Positions 31,479-38,536 of a stretch of DNA of 62,035 nucleotides are shown here, piece after piece. The notes under the pieces are model-generated. The model was not told where the DNA came from, did not search any database, and saw nothing but the letters and a program-made list of their open reading frames with translations. The position numbers were made by a program, and so were the translations under genes. Location: positions 1 to 62,035 of IMG/VR virus record IMGVR_UViG_3300032462_000004. One strand, given 5' to 3'. Within the stretch, counting starts at the first letter, position 1, and each line of letters opens with the position of its first letter. The DNA is from a virus.

Positions 31479-31898
31479 TTAAAAGATATTAATTACTTTT
31501 GGCTTATCGGCCTCGGGTTCATTCTTCTGCAAATTAATAGATAGTAATCCATCTGCCAATTTTGCGTCGACAACTTTGATGTATTCCGCAAGCCTGATGG
31601 ACTTGGTGAAAGATCTTTGTCCTATTCCCCTGAATTGATAGTTTCCCTGGTACTCGCTAGTTTTGTCTGTTTTAGTTCCGGTAATTGTTAGGACACCTTT
31701 TAGTTCCTCAATTGCAATTTCTTCTCTTTTGAATCCTGCAACTGCAAGTTCCAGGACATAATTGTTATCATAACCCTGTACAATGTTGTGTGGAGGATAG
31801 CCGGTAACGGCATATTGAAATTCTCTGAATATTGGGCTGAAGCCAACTGTTAGTGAGTCGAGACGATCGTACAATTTATCAAATCCATCTTTAGGCAT
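31479..31898 (-). CDS. Hsp20 small heat-shock protein, 139 aa
   Basis: Alpha-crystallin domain with YVLELAVAGFKREEIAIE, LTITGTK, FRGIGQRSFTKSIRLAEYI and the strand ADGLLSINL, as in IbpA/Hsp20. N-terminal YDRLDSLTVGFSPIFREF is the IbpA-like arm (FxxxFR). It holds denatured proteins for ClpA/DnaJ/DnaK processing. Own late promoter with a hairpin at the mRNA 5' end. Confidence 0.93.
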   Translation of the reverse strand: MPKDGFDKLYDRLDSLTVGFSPIFREFQYAVTGYPPHNIVQGYDNNYVLELAVAGFKREEIAIEELKGVLTITGTKTDKTSEYQGNYQFRGIGQRSFTKSIRLAEYIKVVDAKLADGLLSINLQKNEPEADKPKVINIF

Positions 31899-31923
31899 AA
31901 AATACTCCTATTAAGCAAGTTAA

Positions 31924-31950
31924 TGCACAGTCCATAATTGGCACTGTGCA
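31924..31950 (-). promoter_or_regulatory. 5'-terminal hairpin in hsp20 leader
   Basis: TGCACAGT (31924-31931) and ACTGTGCA (31943-31950) form an 8-bp perfect stem with 11-base loop beginning about where the late transcript should start. It could protect the mRNA or sense temperature. Confidence 0.55.
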
Positions 31951-31954
31951 TTTT

Positions 31955-31962
31955 TATTTATC
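31955..31962 (-). promoter_or_regulatory. Late promoter box GATAAATA
   Basis: 57 bases before the hsp20 ATG and four bases before the leader hairpin. Confidence 0.65.
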
Positions 31963-31991
31963 ACCTATTATAGCAGTTATGCCAATAAAAC

Positions 31992-32041
31992 GTATGCAAT
32001 CAGAGCCAAAACAACAGGCTCCGTAGAGCCTATTTGCATAC
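31992..32041. other. Nested inverted repeat after rpsU, possible switchable RNA structure
   Basis: Outer arms GTATGCAA (31992-31999) and TTGCATAC (32034-32041) enclose AGGCTC-CGTA-GAGCCT (32016-32031). A second AGAGCC at 32003-32008 can also pair with GGCTC, so two alternative inner hairpins exclude each other. It lies between rpsU and the hsp20 promoter and lacks a T run on the minus strand. Confidence 0.5.
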
Positions 32042-32056
32042 ACTATATAGTAGTGC

Positions 32057-32311
32057 TTAGTATTTTTTGTCTTTGAGCCAGGCGCCGTTCTCGATCTGGT
32101 CCTCGACTATTCTTTCCCAGCGTTTACGTGCTTGCTTCTTAAGGCGCTGTCTTAATACAGCTGGCTTCTCGTAGGACATACGATCTTTGACCTCTTTGAG
32201 CAGGCCCGAATCTTGGACCTTCTTGGACCAAGTGCGTAACGCTCTTCCAAAGTCGTCATTTCTGACTTCTACAACGAGTCCTCGGACTCTGCGGTTATCT
32301 CTATTATTCAT
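32057..32311 (-). CDS. rpsU: Ribosomal protein bS21 homologue, 84 aa
   Basis: Matches bS21: GLVVEVRNDDFGRALRTW, SGLLKEVKDR, YEKPAVLRQ and a Lys/Arg helix KKQARKRWER. bS21 sits near the anti-Shine-Dalgarno end of 16S rRNA and helps choose mRNAs. ATG 32311 overlaps the clpX stop (ATGAATAA) and gives the family length; a longer frame to 32368 lies inside clpX. A phage copy can replace host bS21 and bias translation. IF-1 is encoded at 5390. Confidence 0.92.
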   Translation of the reverse strand: MNNRDNRRVRGLVVEVRNDDFGRALRTWSKKVQDSGLLKEVKDRMSYEKPAVLRQRLKKQARKRWERIVEDQIENGAWLKDKKY

Positions 32312-33533
32312 CGTTTGCTCGTTTTTCTGCCTTGTATACATGTTTAATATTCCCGGTTGCGTCAACATAAATTTTGGTAACGCCGGCTTTCGCTAATCTC
32401 GGCAAAGTAAATTGAACAGCCAGGAGATTCTTCTCCATAATCGAACGCAAACCCCTTGCTCCAATTTTCTGTTTCAAACATTCTGCTGATACATTCAGTA
32501 GGTATTTATCATCAAACTCTAAAGTCACCCCATCATACTTAAATAATGCTTTAAACTGGTCTACTAAGCAGTTTTTAGGTTCTTTTAGGATTCTGAGCAG
32601 CGTCTGTTCTGACAAATCATCAAATACAACTACAACTGGGTGGCGACCGACAAATTCCGGTATTAAACCATATTTGACAAAGTCGGACGGTATTGCTGTT
32701 TTAACAATATTGGAGAATAATGTCTTGGTCTGCAATGGTGCTCCAAATCCAATTCCAGACTTTGATCTATTTTTCCTGATAATCTCATCTAGTCCGACAA
32801 ATGCACCACTACAAATGAACAGTACATCCTTTGTATCAAAATCGACCATTTCGCCATATTCATCTTCGATCTTCAGAACTGTGCCTTCTATAAGCTTCAG
32901 CAATGACTGTTGGACGCCTTCGCCGGATACATCTCGACTAATAGTAGAGGATTCGCTCTTTCTGCTCTTTTTATCTATCTCGTCAATGAAGATAATCCCG
33001 AACTTAGCTTTTTCTATGTCATCGTCTGCATTTGAAATTAATCTCTTTATCAAACTATCTACATCTTCCCCTACATACCCTGCTTCTGTCAATGTAGTTG
33101 CGTCTGCTATAACGTATGGCAAATCAAATAGTTTTGCAATAGTCTTTACTGTTAATGTCTTGCCAGAGCCGGATTCCCCGACCATAAGAAGGTTTGATTT
33201 ATCAATTTCTACGCCCGACTTGTCACTTATTCGCTTATAGTGGTTTCGTACTGCTACAGATATGGCAATCTTTGCGTCATCTTGTGCAATTATGTATTCA
33301 TCTAGAAATTTCTTAATTTGCTCGGGTGTGTAGATTTGTGTAGTTTTCTTTTTCTCTAGCTTAATGGTATCTTCATGATGAAGTATATCGTAAGTCATGT
33401 CAACACATTCATTACAAATGTAGATATTCTCTGTATCCATTACAGGACCTTCTACCATTTGATCTACTTCGTGCCTGCCCTTTTTGCAAAACGAACAAGT
33501 AATGATTTCCCTAATAATGTCATTATTTCCCAT
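32304..33533 (-). CDS. clpX: ClpX-type AAA+ unfoldase, 409 aa
   Basis: N-terminal zinc domain with Cys13, Cys16, Cys40 and Cys43; Walker A GESGSGKT (119-126); Walker B IFIDEID (181-187); pore-2 region GEGVQQSLLKLIEGT (205-219); ClpP-docking IGF at 261-263 in KSGIGFGAP; C-terminal small domain with KIGARGLRSIMEK. Near full length (E. coli 424). The Walker A has ES instead of PT, a conservative change. It follows a membrane protein and overlaps rpsU. Substrate specificity may differ from host ClpX because the zinc domain linker is unlike E. coli. Confidence 0.95.
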   Translation of the reverse strand: MGNNDIIREIITCSFCKKGRHEVDQMVEGPVMDTENIYICNECVDMTYDILHHEDTIKLEKKKTTQIYTPEQIKKFLDEYIIAQDDAKIAISVAVRNHYKRISDKSGVEIDKSNLLMVGESGSGKTLTVKTIAKLFDLPYVIADATTLTEAGYVGEDVDSLIKRLISNADDDIEKAKFGIIFIDEIDKKSRKSESSTISRDVSGEGVQQSLLKLIEGTVLKIEDEYGEMVDFDTKDVLFICSGAFVGLDEIIRKNRSKSGIGFGAPLQTKTLFSNIVKTAIPSDFVKYGLIPEFVGRHPVVVVFDDLSEQTLLRILKEPKNCLVDQFKALFKYDGVTLEFDDKYLLNVSAECLKQKIGARGLRSIMEKNLLAVQFTLPRLAKAGVTKIYVDATGNIKHVYKAEKRANDE

Positions 33534-33534
33534 A

Positions 33535-34833
33535 TTATGTCCTCTTAAATTCTTTTAACCAACTTAATACTTCGGGTGGAGTTTTCTTTACTGGTGCAGG
33601 GATCGGCTGCGAGGCCCTTACCTCGGCTAATTTCTGAGGTATGAAATGTGACTGGGTTCCGAGCAATTCGTCCAATATGTGCCCCTGGTGTAACCATGGC
33701 GCAGTCGATTTCTTTGGTTGTAATGCAGTAGCGATTTTGTTCCCTACTAGACTCGGTTCCGGGTTTCTTAACACGGGCGAAGGTAATTCGATTATAGTAA
33801 TCTTTGCCGGGGTTGGGTCAACCGCGTCTATATTTAGAATTTCCAATGACCGCTCATATATCGGAACATGTACCTCGGCGTCTTTGTCTGCCTTGCGAGT
33901 TTCTGTAATATTGTCTGGTATCTGCGGAAGTTGGACAGGCTCCTCGACTTGTGCGACTGTCTCATTATCTTGTCGGTTCTCCGGATTTCCCGAACGGTTT
34001 TCCGGTTCAGGATCGCCAGGGGTTTGCAGGCTGCCCGCAACATCCGGTCCATTGCCTCTACTCGAACTGTCCTTTTCTTTCTTCTCATTTTGTAATCTAA
34101 TAAGTGTATGGTTGGCTGCTATTAACAGTGCAATAGCAAGTGGATCTAGTGATAATACTAACAATGAGCTAAAGGCTCTAATTGCAGACTCGATGTTTTT
34201 CTGCGGATCGCCGGCGGCGCCATATATTAGCTCTGCTATATACCTGATAGGACCTACTTCCAATTCTAATTTCCTTACTTCCGATTGTAAAGCAAATCTC
34301 TCTTGACTAATATCGTCAATCCGTTTCTGTATTGCCTCCGTATCTTTCCTGAGATTCTCTCTTTCGACTTTTTGTTTATTTCTTGCCGAAATCGACCTAG
34401 CGGCTGCGCCGCTATCGAGATAAGACTTAATTGTGGCATCCATTTGATCAATCACACGTTGGTTGTCTACAATTTTCGATTTTTCTTGCGAGATTTGTTC
34501 TTCTAGTCTTACTACTTTAGCACCATTGTCTAAAGTTGATGCACCTTGCTCTAAGTGAGCCTTAGATAAGAATCCATACACCCCAATACTTGTTGTCGAC
34601 ATAATAATCGCAGATAGAAATATAAGTGGTGCTAGTATTTTCCAATCTGTGAAGAGCCAATTTCGGTAGATCCAACTAACTGTAACTATCTTACCACATT
34701 CAATAACTATTCCTGCTACTAATGCGTGAAGTGGCGCGCCGGCATAAATCGCCATAATGCCTATAATAGAAAACCAACCAGCGACTGCTGCAAGCCCTAA
34801 TGCTGCTAATAAAGTGAGAAATGCAAATATCAT
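33535..34833 (-). CDS. Membrane protein with central coiled coil, 432 aa
   Basis: Three hydrophobic segments in the first ~100 residues (about 1-20, 23-48 and 70-92), a long heptad-rich coiled coil at about 108-195, another hydrophobic segment near 222-242, then a Pro/Glu/Asn-rich cytoplasmic tail ending PPEVLSWLKEFKRT. That last motif recurs at the end of the acidic virion-like protein 24660-26162. The organisation suggests an inner-membrane scaffold or lysis/superinfection factor; none is established. Late box abuts the start. Confidence 0.75.
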   Translation of the reverse strand: MIFAFLTLLAALGLAAVAGWFSIIGIMAIYAGAPLHALVAGIVIECGKIVTVSWIYRNWLFTDWKILAPLIFLSAIIMSTTSIGVYGFLSKAHLEQGASTLDNGAKVVRLEEQISQEKSKIVDNQRVIDQMDATIKSYLDSGAAARSISARNKQKVERENLRKDTEAIQKRIDDISQERFALQSEVRKLELEVGPIRYIAELIYGAAGDPQKNIESAIRAFSSLLVLSLDPLAIALLIAANHTLIRLQNEKKEKDSSSRGNGPDVAGSLQTPGDPEPENRSGNPENRQDNETVAQVEEPVQLPQIPDNITETRKADKDAEVHVPIYERSLEILNIDAVDPTPAKITIIELPSPVLRNPEPSLVGNKIATALQPKKSTAPWLHQGHILDELLGTQSHFIPQKLAEVRASQPIPAPVKKTPPEVLSWLKEFKRT

Positions 34834-34837
34834 CTAA

Positions 34838-34845
34838 TATTTATC
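34838..34845 (-). promoter_or_regulatory. Late promoter box GATAAATA
   Basis: Ends four bases before ATG 34833; another case where the transcript would be nearly or fully leaderless. Confidence 0.6.
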
Positions 34846-34863
34846 TTAGATATATTCTTCAGA

Positions 34864-35376
34864 CTACGCAAGTAAATCTTCGTCCCACTCGCAATGTCCT
34901 TCTCTGAAAGCCATATTCGATTGTGTCTCGCGCACCTCGACTCTATAGCACCACAGACGTGCAGATTCGGCTTGACCCCACATATCGGGAATAAATATTC
35001 CATTTACATATTTGTAAAGCATATCGGATAATGCTTCACAACCTAATGCAGGCAGAACAGTAAGTTTTGCCAACTTGCGACGTTCCATTTCCTTATAGAA
35101 CTCTAGCTCTGGATCATCCTGTGCAACTAATGTAGTGTGGTCGAATTGTGATTCGAGAATTTGTTTAAGTTCCTTAAGTCCGCCGTAATCTGCCATCCAG
35201 TTTCTGACATCTAAATCATTGCCGCCGAAATAAAACTTCATTGAGAAACTATATCCGTGATTCATGTTACAATGAGAATCGGCCTTCCATTGACGATAAG
35301 CACACGGAAATGCATCAATATATTCTTTTGTCGATGTCCATTTATAACTAACTGGGAAATATTTAACGTCTGACAT
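34864..35376 (-). CDS. queD: QueD-like 6-carboxytetrahydropterin synthase, 170 aa
   Basis: T-fold pterin enzyme: zinc-type His cluster SHCNMNHGYSF (His35, His40), DYGGLKELKQ, FDHTTLVA (His80) and the closing RVEVRETQSN typical of QueD/PTPS. It is longer than E. coli QueD (121) because of inserts around residues 85-105. It would convert dihydroneopterin triphosphate, made by the adjacent FolE product, toward preQ0. QueE and QueC are not in the window. Confidence 0.85.
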   Translation of the reverse strand: MSDVKYFPVSYKWTSTKEYIDAFPCAYRQWKADSHCNMNHGYSFSMKFYFGGNDLDVRNWMADYGGLKELKQILESQFDHTTLVAQDDPELEFYKEMERRKLAKLTVLPALGCEALSDMLYKYVNGIFIPDMWGQAESARLWCYRVEVRETQSNMAFREGHCEWDEDLLA

Positions 35377-35390
35377 ATTATTCCTTTATC

Positions 35391-35398
35391 TATTTATA
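35391..35398 (-). promoter_or_regulatory. Late promoter box TATAAATA
   Basis: Exact consensus, 15 bases before queD ATG 35376, overlapping the stop codon of the 52-residue membrane protein. Confidence 0.6.
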
Positions 35399-35552
35399 CC
35401 AATTCTTCAACAACTCCGCCGATTTCAGCTAAGATAATTAATATACCTGCTGTTACGAATATTCCTGACATTAATGCTACACCGGCGGCAATTCTTAATC
35501 CACTTTTTACCAAACTGATGTATAAATGTAACTTTGGATCTGGATGTTTCAT
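35394..35552 (-). CDS. Small membrane protein, 52 aa
   Basis: MKHPDPKLHLYISLVKSG precedes two short or one long hydrophobic segment (LRIAAGVALMSG, FVTAGILIILAEIGG). It starts one base after the folE stop region, so it is translated with folE. Function unknown; similar two-helix peptides occur in large phages. Confidence 0.65.
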   Translation of the reverse strand: MKHPDPKLHLYISLVKSGLRIAAGVALMSGIFVTAGILIILAEIGGVVEELV

Positions 35553-35553
35553 A

Positions 35554-36273
35554 CTATCCCTTATTAATGGTCACAAGTCTCATGAATTCAGCTCTTACCT
35601 GTGGTTCATTCTTGAAACAACCACCTAGTTTGCTTGTGATTGTGCTGGAACCAACATCTTCGACACCGCGACTCTTAACACAGTAATGCTGGGCATGGAT
35701 TACCACGCCAATATTGTCAGTTTTCAGGATAAATTGCAGTGCGTGATAAATTTGTTCTGTTAGTCTTTCTTGGATCTGTGGACGTTTGCTAAAGTATTCC
35801 ACAATGCGGTTAATCTTACTTAATCCTAATACTTGTTGACTAGGAATATAACCTACTGTTGCCACGCCGTCGATGATAACAAGGTGATGTTCGCAATTCG
35901 ATTGTACATTGATATTCTTCTCTACAACCATCTCGTCATATTTCATCTTATTATCGACTGTTGTACATTTTGGAAATGCTTCGTAGTCGAGTCCCCAGAA
36001 GATTTCGTTGACGTACATTTTAGCAACACGTTTAGGTGTTTCCATCAAACTATCATCGGATAAATCTAATCCTAATGTCTTCATTACCTCTGTCATGTGA
36101 CGTTCTATTTCTGCAATCTTATCTTTACGGTCTAAATCGTCGACTTGTACCTTAACACCATTTTGCAATGTGATTGTATTATTTACTTGCGGTGTTTCTA
36201 CTCCGCATTTTACTAAATGTGCGTGAACTTGTTTGCCGAGTTCGGCGTCTGTTTTTGTTTTATTGTATGACAT
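35554..36273 (-). CDS. folE: GTP cyclohydrolase I, 239 aa
   Basis: FolE core in the second half: CEHHLV (Cys127, His129, His130), [29 protein letters not shown], and [12 protein letters not shown] with Cys198 for zinc. It makes dihydroneopterin triphosphate for folate or queuosine-type pathways. An extra N-terminal ~45 residues precede the usual helical region. Together with queD it suggests 7-deazaguanine synthesis. Confidence 0.93.
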   Translation of the reverse strand: MSYNKTKTDAELGKQVHAHLVKCGVETPQVNNTITLQNGVKVQVDDLDRKDKIAEIERHMTEVMKTLGLDLSDDSLMETPKRVAKMYVNEIFWGLDYEAFPKCTTVDNKMKYDEMVVEKNINVQSNCEHHLVIIDGVATVGYIPSQQVLGLSKINRIVEYFSKRPQIQERLTEQIYHALQFILKTDNIGVVIHAQHYCVKSRGVEDVGSSTITSKLGGCFKNEPQVRAEFMRLVTINKG

Positions 36274-36307
36274 ATGAATCCTTCCTTAAACGGATATTAT
36301 TTTTGAA

Positions 36308-36329
36308 TTTGTAACCTTTTTGTTACAAA
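36308..36329 (-). promoter_or_regulatory. 5'-terminal hairpin in folE leader
   Basis: TTTGTAAC (36308-36315) and GTTACAAA (36322-36329) pair perfectly with a 6-base loop, at the predicted start of the late transcript. The arms share GTTACAAA with the palindromic operator at 19587. Confidence 0.5.
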
Positions 36330-36331
36330 AG

Positions 36332-36339
36332 TATTTATC
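36332..36339 (-). promoter_or_regulatory. Late promoter box GATAAATA
   Basis: 59 bases before folE ATG 36273, followed at once by the leader hairpin. Confidence 0.6.
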
Positions 36340-36341
36340 GT

Positions 36342-36662
36342 TTAATAAACGTTGTGCTTTTGTTTTAGGTTATGAAAATCTGTAGTGTAAGCAAGCGTCG
36401 TTTGATTCAATATTTTCAATAACATAGCAAAATCCGCCTTCATGGTTATCATATCTGATTGCAATTGGGCAACTGCAAGTTGTTTAGCGTCTAATTCCGA
36501 TACTACTGTACTAAGTAGCTGCGAATTGTTGTTTATACCCTTCAATTTTGCAGCTACCAAGTCGCCATTCATGCTCTCCTGCAATTCATCCGACGTATAA
36601 CAACCTAACAGTTTGTCGAGGGCATTAATTTTCTTCCTTGTCTCGTCATCAATAATAATCAT
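36342..36662 (-). CDS. Unknown helical protein, 106 aa
   Basis: Predominantly helical with heptad-like Leu spacing (LLSTVVSELDAKQLAVAQL). Overlaps the thymidylate synthase stop by four bases, so it is co-translated with it. Function unknown. Confidence 0.65.
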   Translation of the reverse strand: MIIIDDETRKKINALDKLLGCYTSDELQESMNGDLVAAKLKGINNNSQLLSTVVSELDAKQLAVAQLQSDMITMKADFAMLLKILNQTTLAYTTDFHNLKQKHNVY

Positions 36663-37567
36663 GTCGCCATCCCCGGTTTGTTTGCAATGTCAGGATGCGG
36701 ATCATACCCGATTAGCTCAATGTCTTCCCATTGCAAGTTAAGAATATCATCAAATTTGGATAAATCCTTGTTTATCTTAAGTTTTGGCAATTCTTTAGGT
36801 GCCCGTGTTAATTGTTCCTTTACCATATCCATTTGATTCTGATAGATATGAACGTCCCATCCCATGTATACAAGGTCACCGGGAATCATCTCTAAATGTT
36901 TTGCGAAAATCATGTTCAGTAATGCGTAAGACATGATATTATAGGGTAAACCAAACGGGACATCATTGCTTCTCATTACAAATCCGGTGTGAAGTTTTCC
37001 GTCGCCCGTTGTGAAGTCACTCTCCACAGAATAAAGATGCAACATATGGCATGGTGGTAAGGCCATCTCATGAAGTTGCCCAGGATTCCAGCCTGTTATA
37101 ACGTGTCGACGGCCAGTCGGGTCTTTCTTAATACCGGTCAACAGGTCAGCAACTTGATCAGTCTCCTTGACTCGATAAACCATGTCACCAGTTTTTGCAG
37201 AAGCTGCAGAATCCCATTGCGGTGTCTGCCAATGTCTCCACTGGAACCCGTACCCTTTACCCATATTACCTTCCGGTAAGTGAGATAGCCCGACTTTATC
37301 GAGAAACTCTCTGGAAGTATTACCTTTCCAGATATTAATCTTCTTTTCTTCTAATAGTTTTGTGTTAGTTTCGCCTCGTAGGAAGAACATTGTTTCCTCG
37401 AACGCGATACGCAGGGAAACTTTCCTTGAGGTAATGATCGGGAACCCGTCGTTTAAGTCCCACCGCAATAATCTTCCGAAGACTGCCCTGGAACCGATGC
37501 CGGTCCTGTCGCCTTTATCTACACCATTGGTGTAAACATCATTTAATAAATCTAAAAAATTTTGCAT
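36659..37567 (-). CDS. td: Thymidylate synthase (ThyA type), 302 aa
   Basis: ThyA fold with N-terminal R-T-G, GYGFQWRHW, TGRRHVITGWNP and the catalytic Cys173 in LPPCHMLH, then FGLPYNIMSYALL and YMGWDVHIYQNQ. Makes dTMP from dUMP using methylene-tetrahydrofolate. No intron interrupts it, unlike T4 td. Own sigma70-type promoter; works with dCMP deaminase and RNR encoded here. Confidence 0.95.
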   Translation of the reverse strand: MQNFLDLLNDVYTNGVDKGDRTGIGSRAVFGRLLRWDLNDGFPIITSRKVSLRIAFEETMFFLRGETNTKLLEEKKINIWKGNTSREFLDKVGLSHLPEGNMGKGYGFQWRHWQTPQWDSAASAKTGDMVYRVKETDQVADLLTGIKKDPTGRRHVITGWNPGQLHEMALPPCHMLHLYSVESDFTTGDGKLHTGFVMRSNDVPFGLPYNIMSYALLNMIFAKHLEMIPGDLVYMGWDVHIYQNQMDMVKEQLTRAPKELPKLKINKDLSKFDDILNLQWEDIELIGYDPHPDIANKPGMAT

Positions 37568-37592
37568 GCCTTTGACTCCGTTTCATATAGCT

Positions 37593-37621
37593 ATGATACT
37601 ATATATAAGCGAAAAAGTCAA
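37593..37621 (-). promoter_or_regulatory. Sigma70-type promoter TTGACT-N17-TATCAT
   Basis: Boxes at 37621-37616 and 37598-37593, 17-base spacer, 26 bases before the thymidylate synthase ATG; the -35 lies in the stop region of the upstream gene. Confidence 0.65.
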
Positions 37622-37899
37622 AGATTATCTGCTAACTTCCTTGTTAGGTATTCTGCTTCGGTGATGTTCTCTACAAAATCGACATGTCCGTTATTGTAAT
37701 CCCTGAATGAACTATTCCAGTTGTTATATTTTTTATAATAAATCTTAAATAGGACTATCTCTCCGTCAGAACATGTGGTTCTAAAGAATGAGAATTTCTT
37801 TTTATAAAATGAGGTGACATCTAGCCCGGATTCATTTCGCCAATCTGTATGGTCTGTGTCCATAAGCATCCGACGGTTCCTACTCTTTGTAGAAGTCAT
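37618..37899 (-). CDS. Unknown protein, 93 aa
   Basis: Basic start (TSTKSRNRRMLMDTDHTDW), aromatic middle (FYKKKFSFFRTT) and a helical end with TEAEYLTRKLADN. Overlaps the wall-hydrolase gene by 20 bases and ends at the td promoter. Function unknown. Confidence 0.65.
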   Translation of the reverse strand: MTSTKSRNRRMLMDTDHTDWRNESGLDVTSFYKKKFSFFRTTCSDGEIVLFKIYYKKYNNWNSSFRDYNNGHVDFVENITEAEYLTRKLADNL

Positions 37900-38404
37900 G
37901 GTTACCTATTCTCATTGTTTTATTCATCTCGAGTCTCCAAGATGGGAAACTAATAAATGGATTATGGAAATGTGTTGCCCCTTTTGTATTATCCTCCACT
38001 TCGCCTGCAAGTGTCGATATAGCAACCATGGATGCTACTTGGAATTGATCTACGATGCGTTGATTCATCGAACCATCCTTGTTCTTAATGGGAATTTCCT
38101 TATTTTTCATATTGTTCTCACAATACCATGAAAATGCACATACTATCTTTTTACTAGTTCTGGATACTGCACTGGATTTCACTACACCACATATTGTGCT
38201 TGGAAATCTTTCGTCATTTGCTCTATTTATTGTTACTGCTGCCACAGCAAATTGTCCTCGTATATCTTCGTTTCTTGCTTCGTAATAAACGTTTTCCGCA
38301 AGGCAATAAGCTTGGTTCAGATCCACGCGAGAAATATCCATATTAGGATTTATTGCGACCATGCTTTGCATCAAATATGCGAGGAGAAGTTTTGTTGTTA
38401 CCAT
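37880..38404 (-). CDS. SleB-like cell-wall hydrolase (endolysin candidate), 174 aa
   Basis: Hydrolase_2/SleB family: LAENVYYEARNED (catalytic Glu in YYEAR), GQFAVAAVTINRAND, ICGVV...CAFSWYC and GATHFHNPFISFPSW. These enzymes cleave peptidoglycan glycan strands as lytic transglycosylase-like lysins. A hydrophobic N-terminus (KLLLAYLMQSMVAI) may be a signal-arrest or export sequence. Driven by a perfect sigma70-type promoter, which is unusual for a lysis gene. Confidence 0.85.
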   Translation of the reverse strand: MVTTKLLLAYLMQSMVAINPNMDISRVDLNQAYCLAENVYYEARNEDIRGQFAVAAVTINRANDERFPSTICGVVKSSAVSRTSKKIVCAFSWYCENNMKNKEIPIKNKDGSMNQRIVDQFQVASMVAISTLAGEVEDNTKGATHFHNPFISFPSWRLEMNKTMRIGNHDFYKE

Positions 38405-38471
38405 TAAACTCTCCTGATTGGATTCCTAAGATAGCGTCAAAGGACTGTTATTTAGTCCATAACTTGTGTCC

Positions 38472-38500
38472 ATTATACATATTGTGAAGTAGATTGTCAA
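38472..38500 (-). promoter_or_regulatory. Consensus sigma70 promoter TTGACA-N17-TATAAT
   Basis: Perfect boxes at 38500-38495 and 38477-38472, 17-base spacer. The leader to ATG 38404 contains a small hairpin GGACT/AGTCC. Confidence 0.85.
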
Positions 38501-38506
38501 TAAATG

Positions 38507-38514
38507 GATAAATA
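38507..38514 (+). promoter_or_regulatory. Late promoter box GATAAATA
   Basis: 22 bases before ATG 38537, with AAAGG as ribosome site in between; divergent from and seven bases beyond the wall-hydrolase promoter. Confidence 0.6.
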
Positions 38515-38536
38515 CTGCAAACGAAAGGATTAACCT

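Noticed and set aside
32312-32368. Longer start for bS21
   Set aside because: Lies inside clpX; ATG 32311 overlaps the clpX stop and gives family length.
32674-33240. Open frame of 188 codons on the plus strand
   Set aside because: Antisense to the ATPase core of clpX.
33641-34306. Open frame of 221 codons on the plus strand
   Set aside because: Fully antisense to the membrane protein gene; Cys/Ser/Leu-rich with no protein-like motifs.
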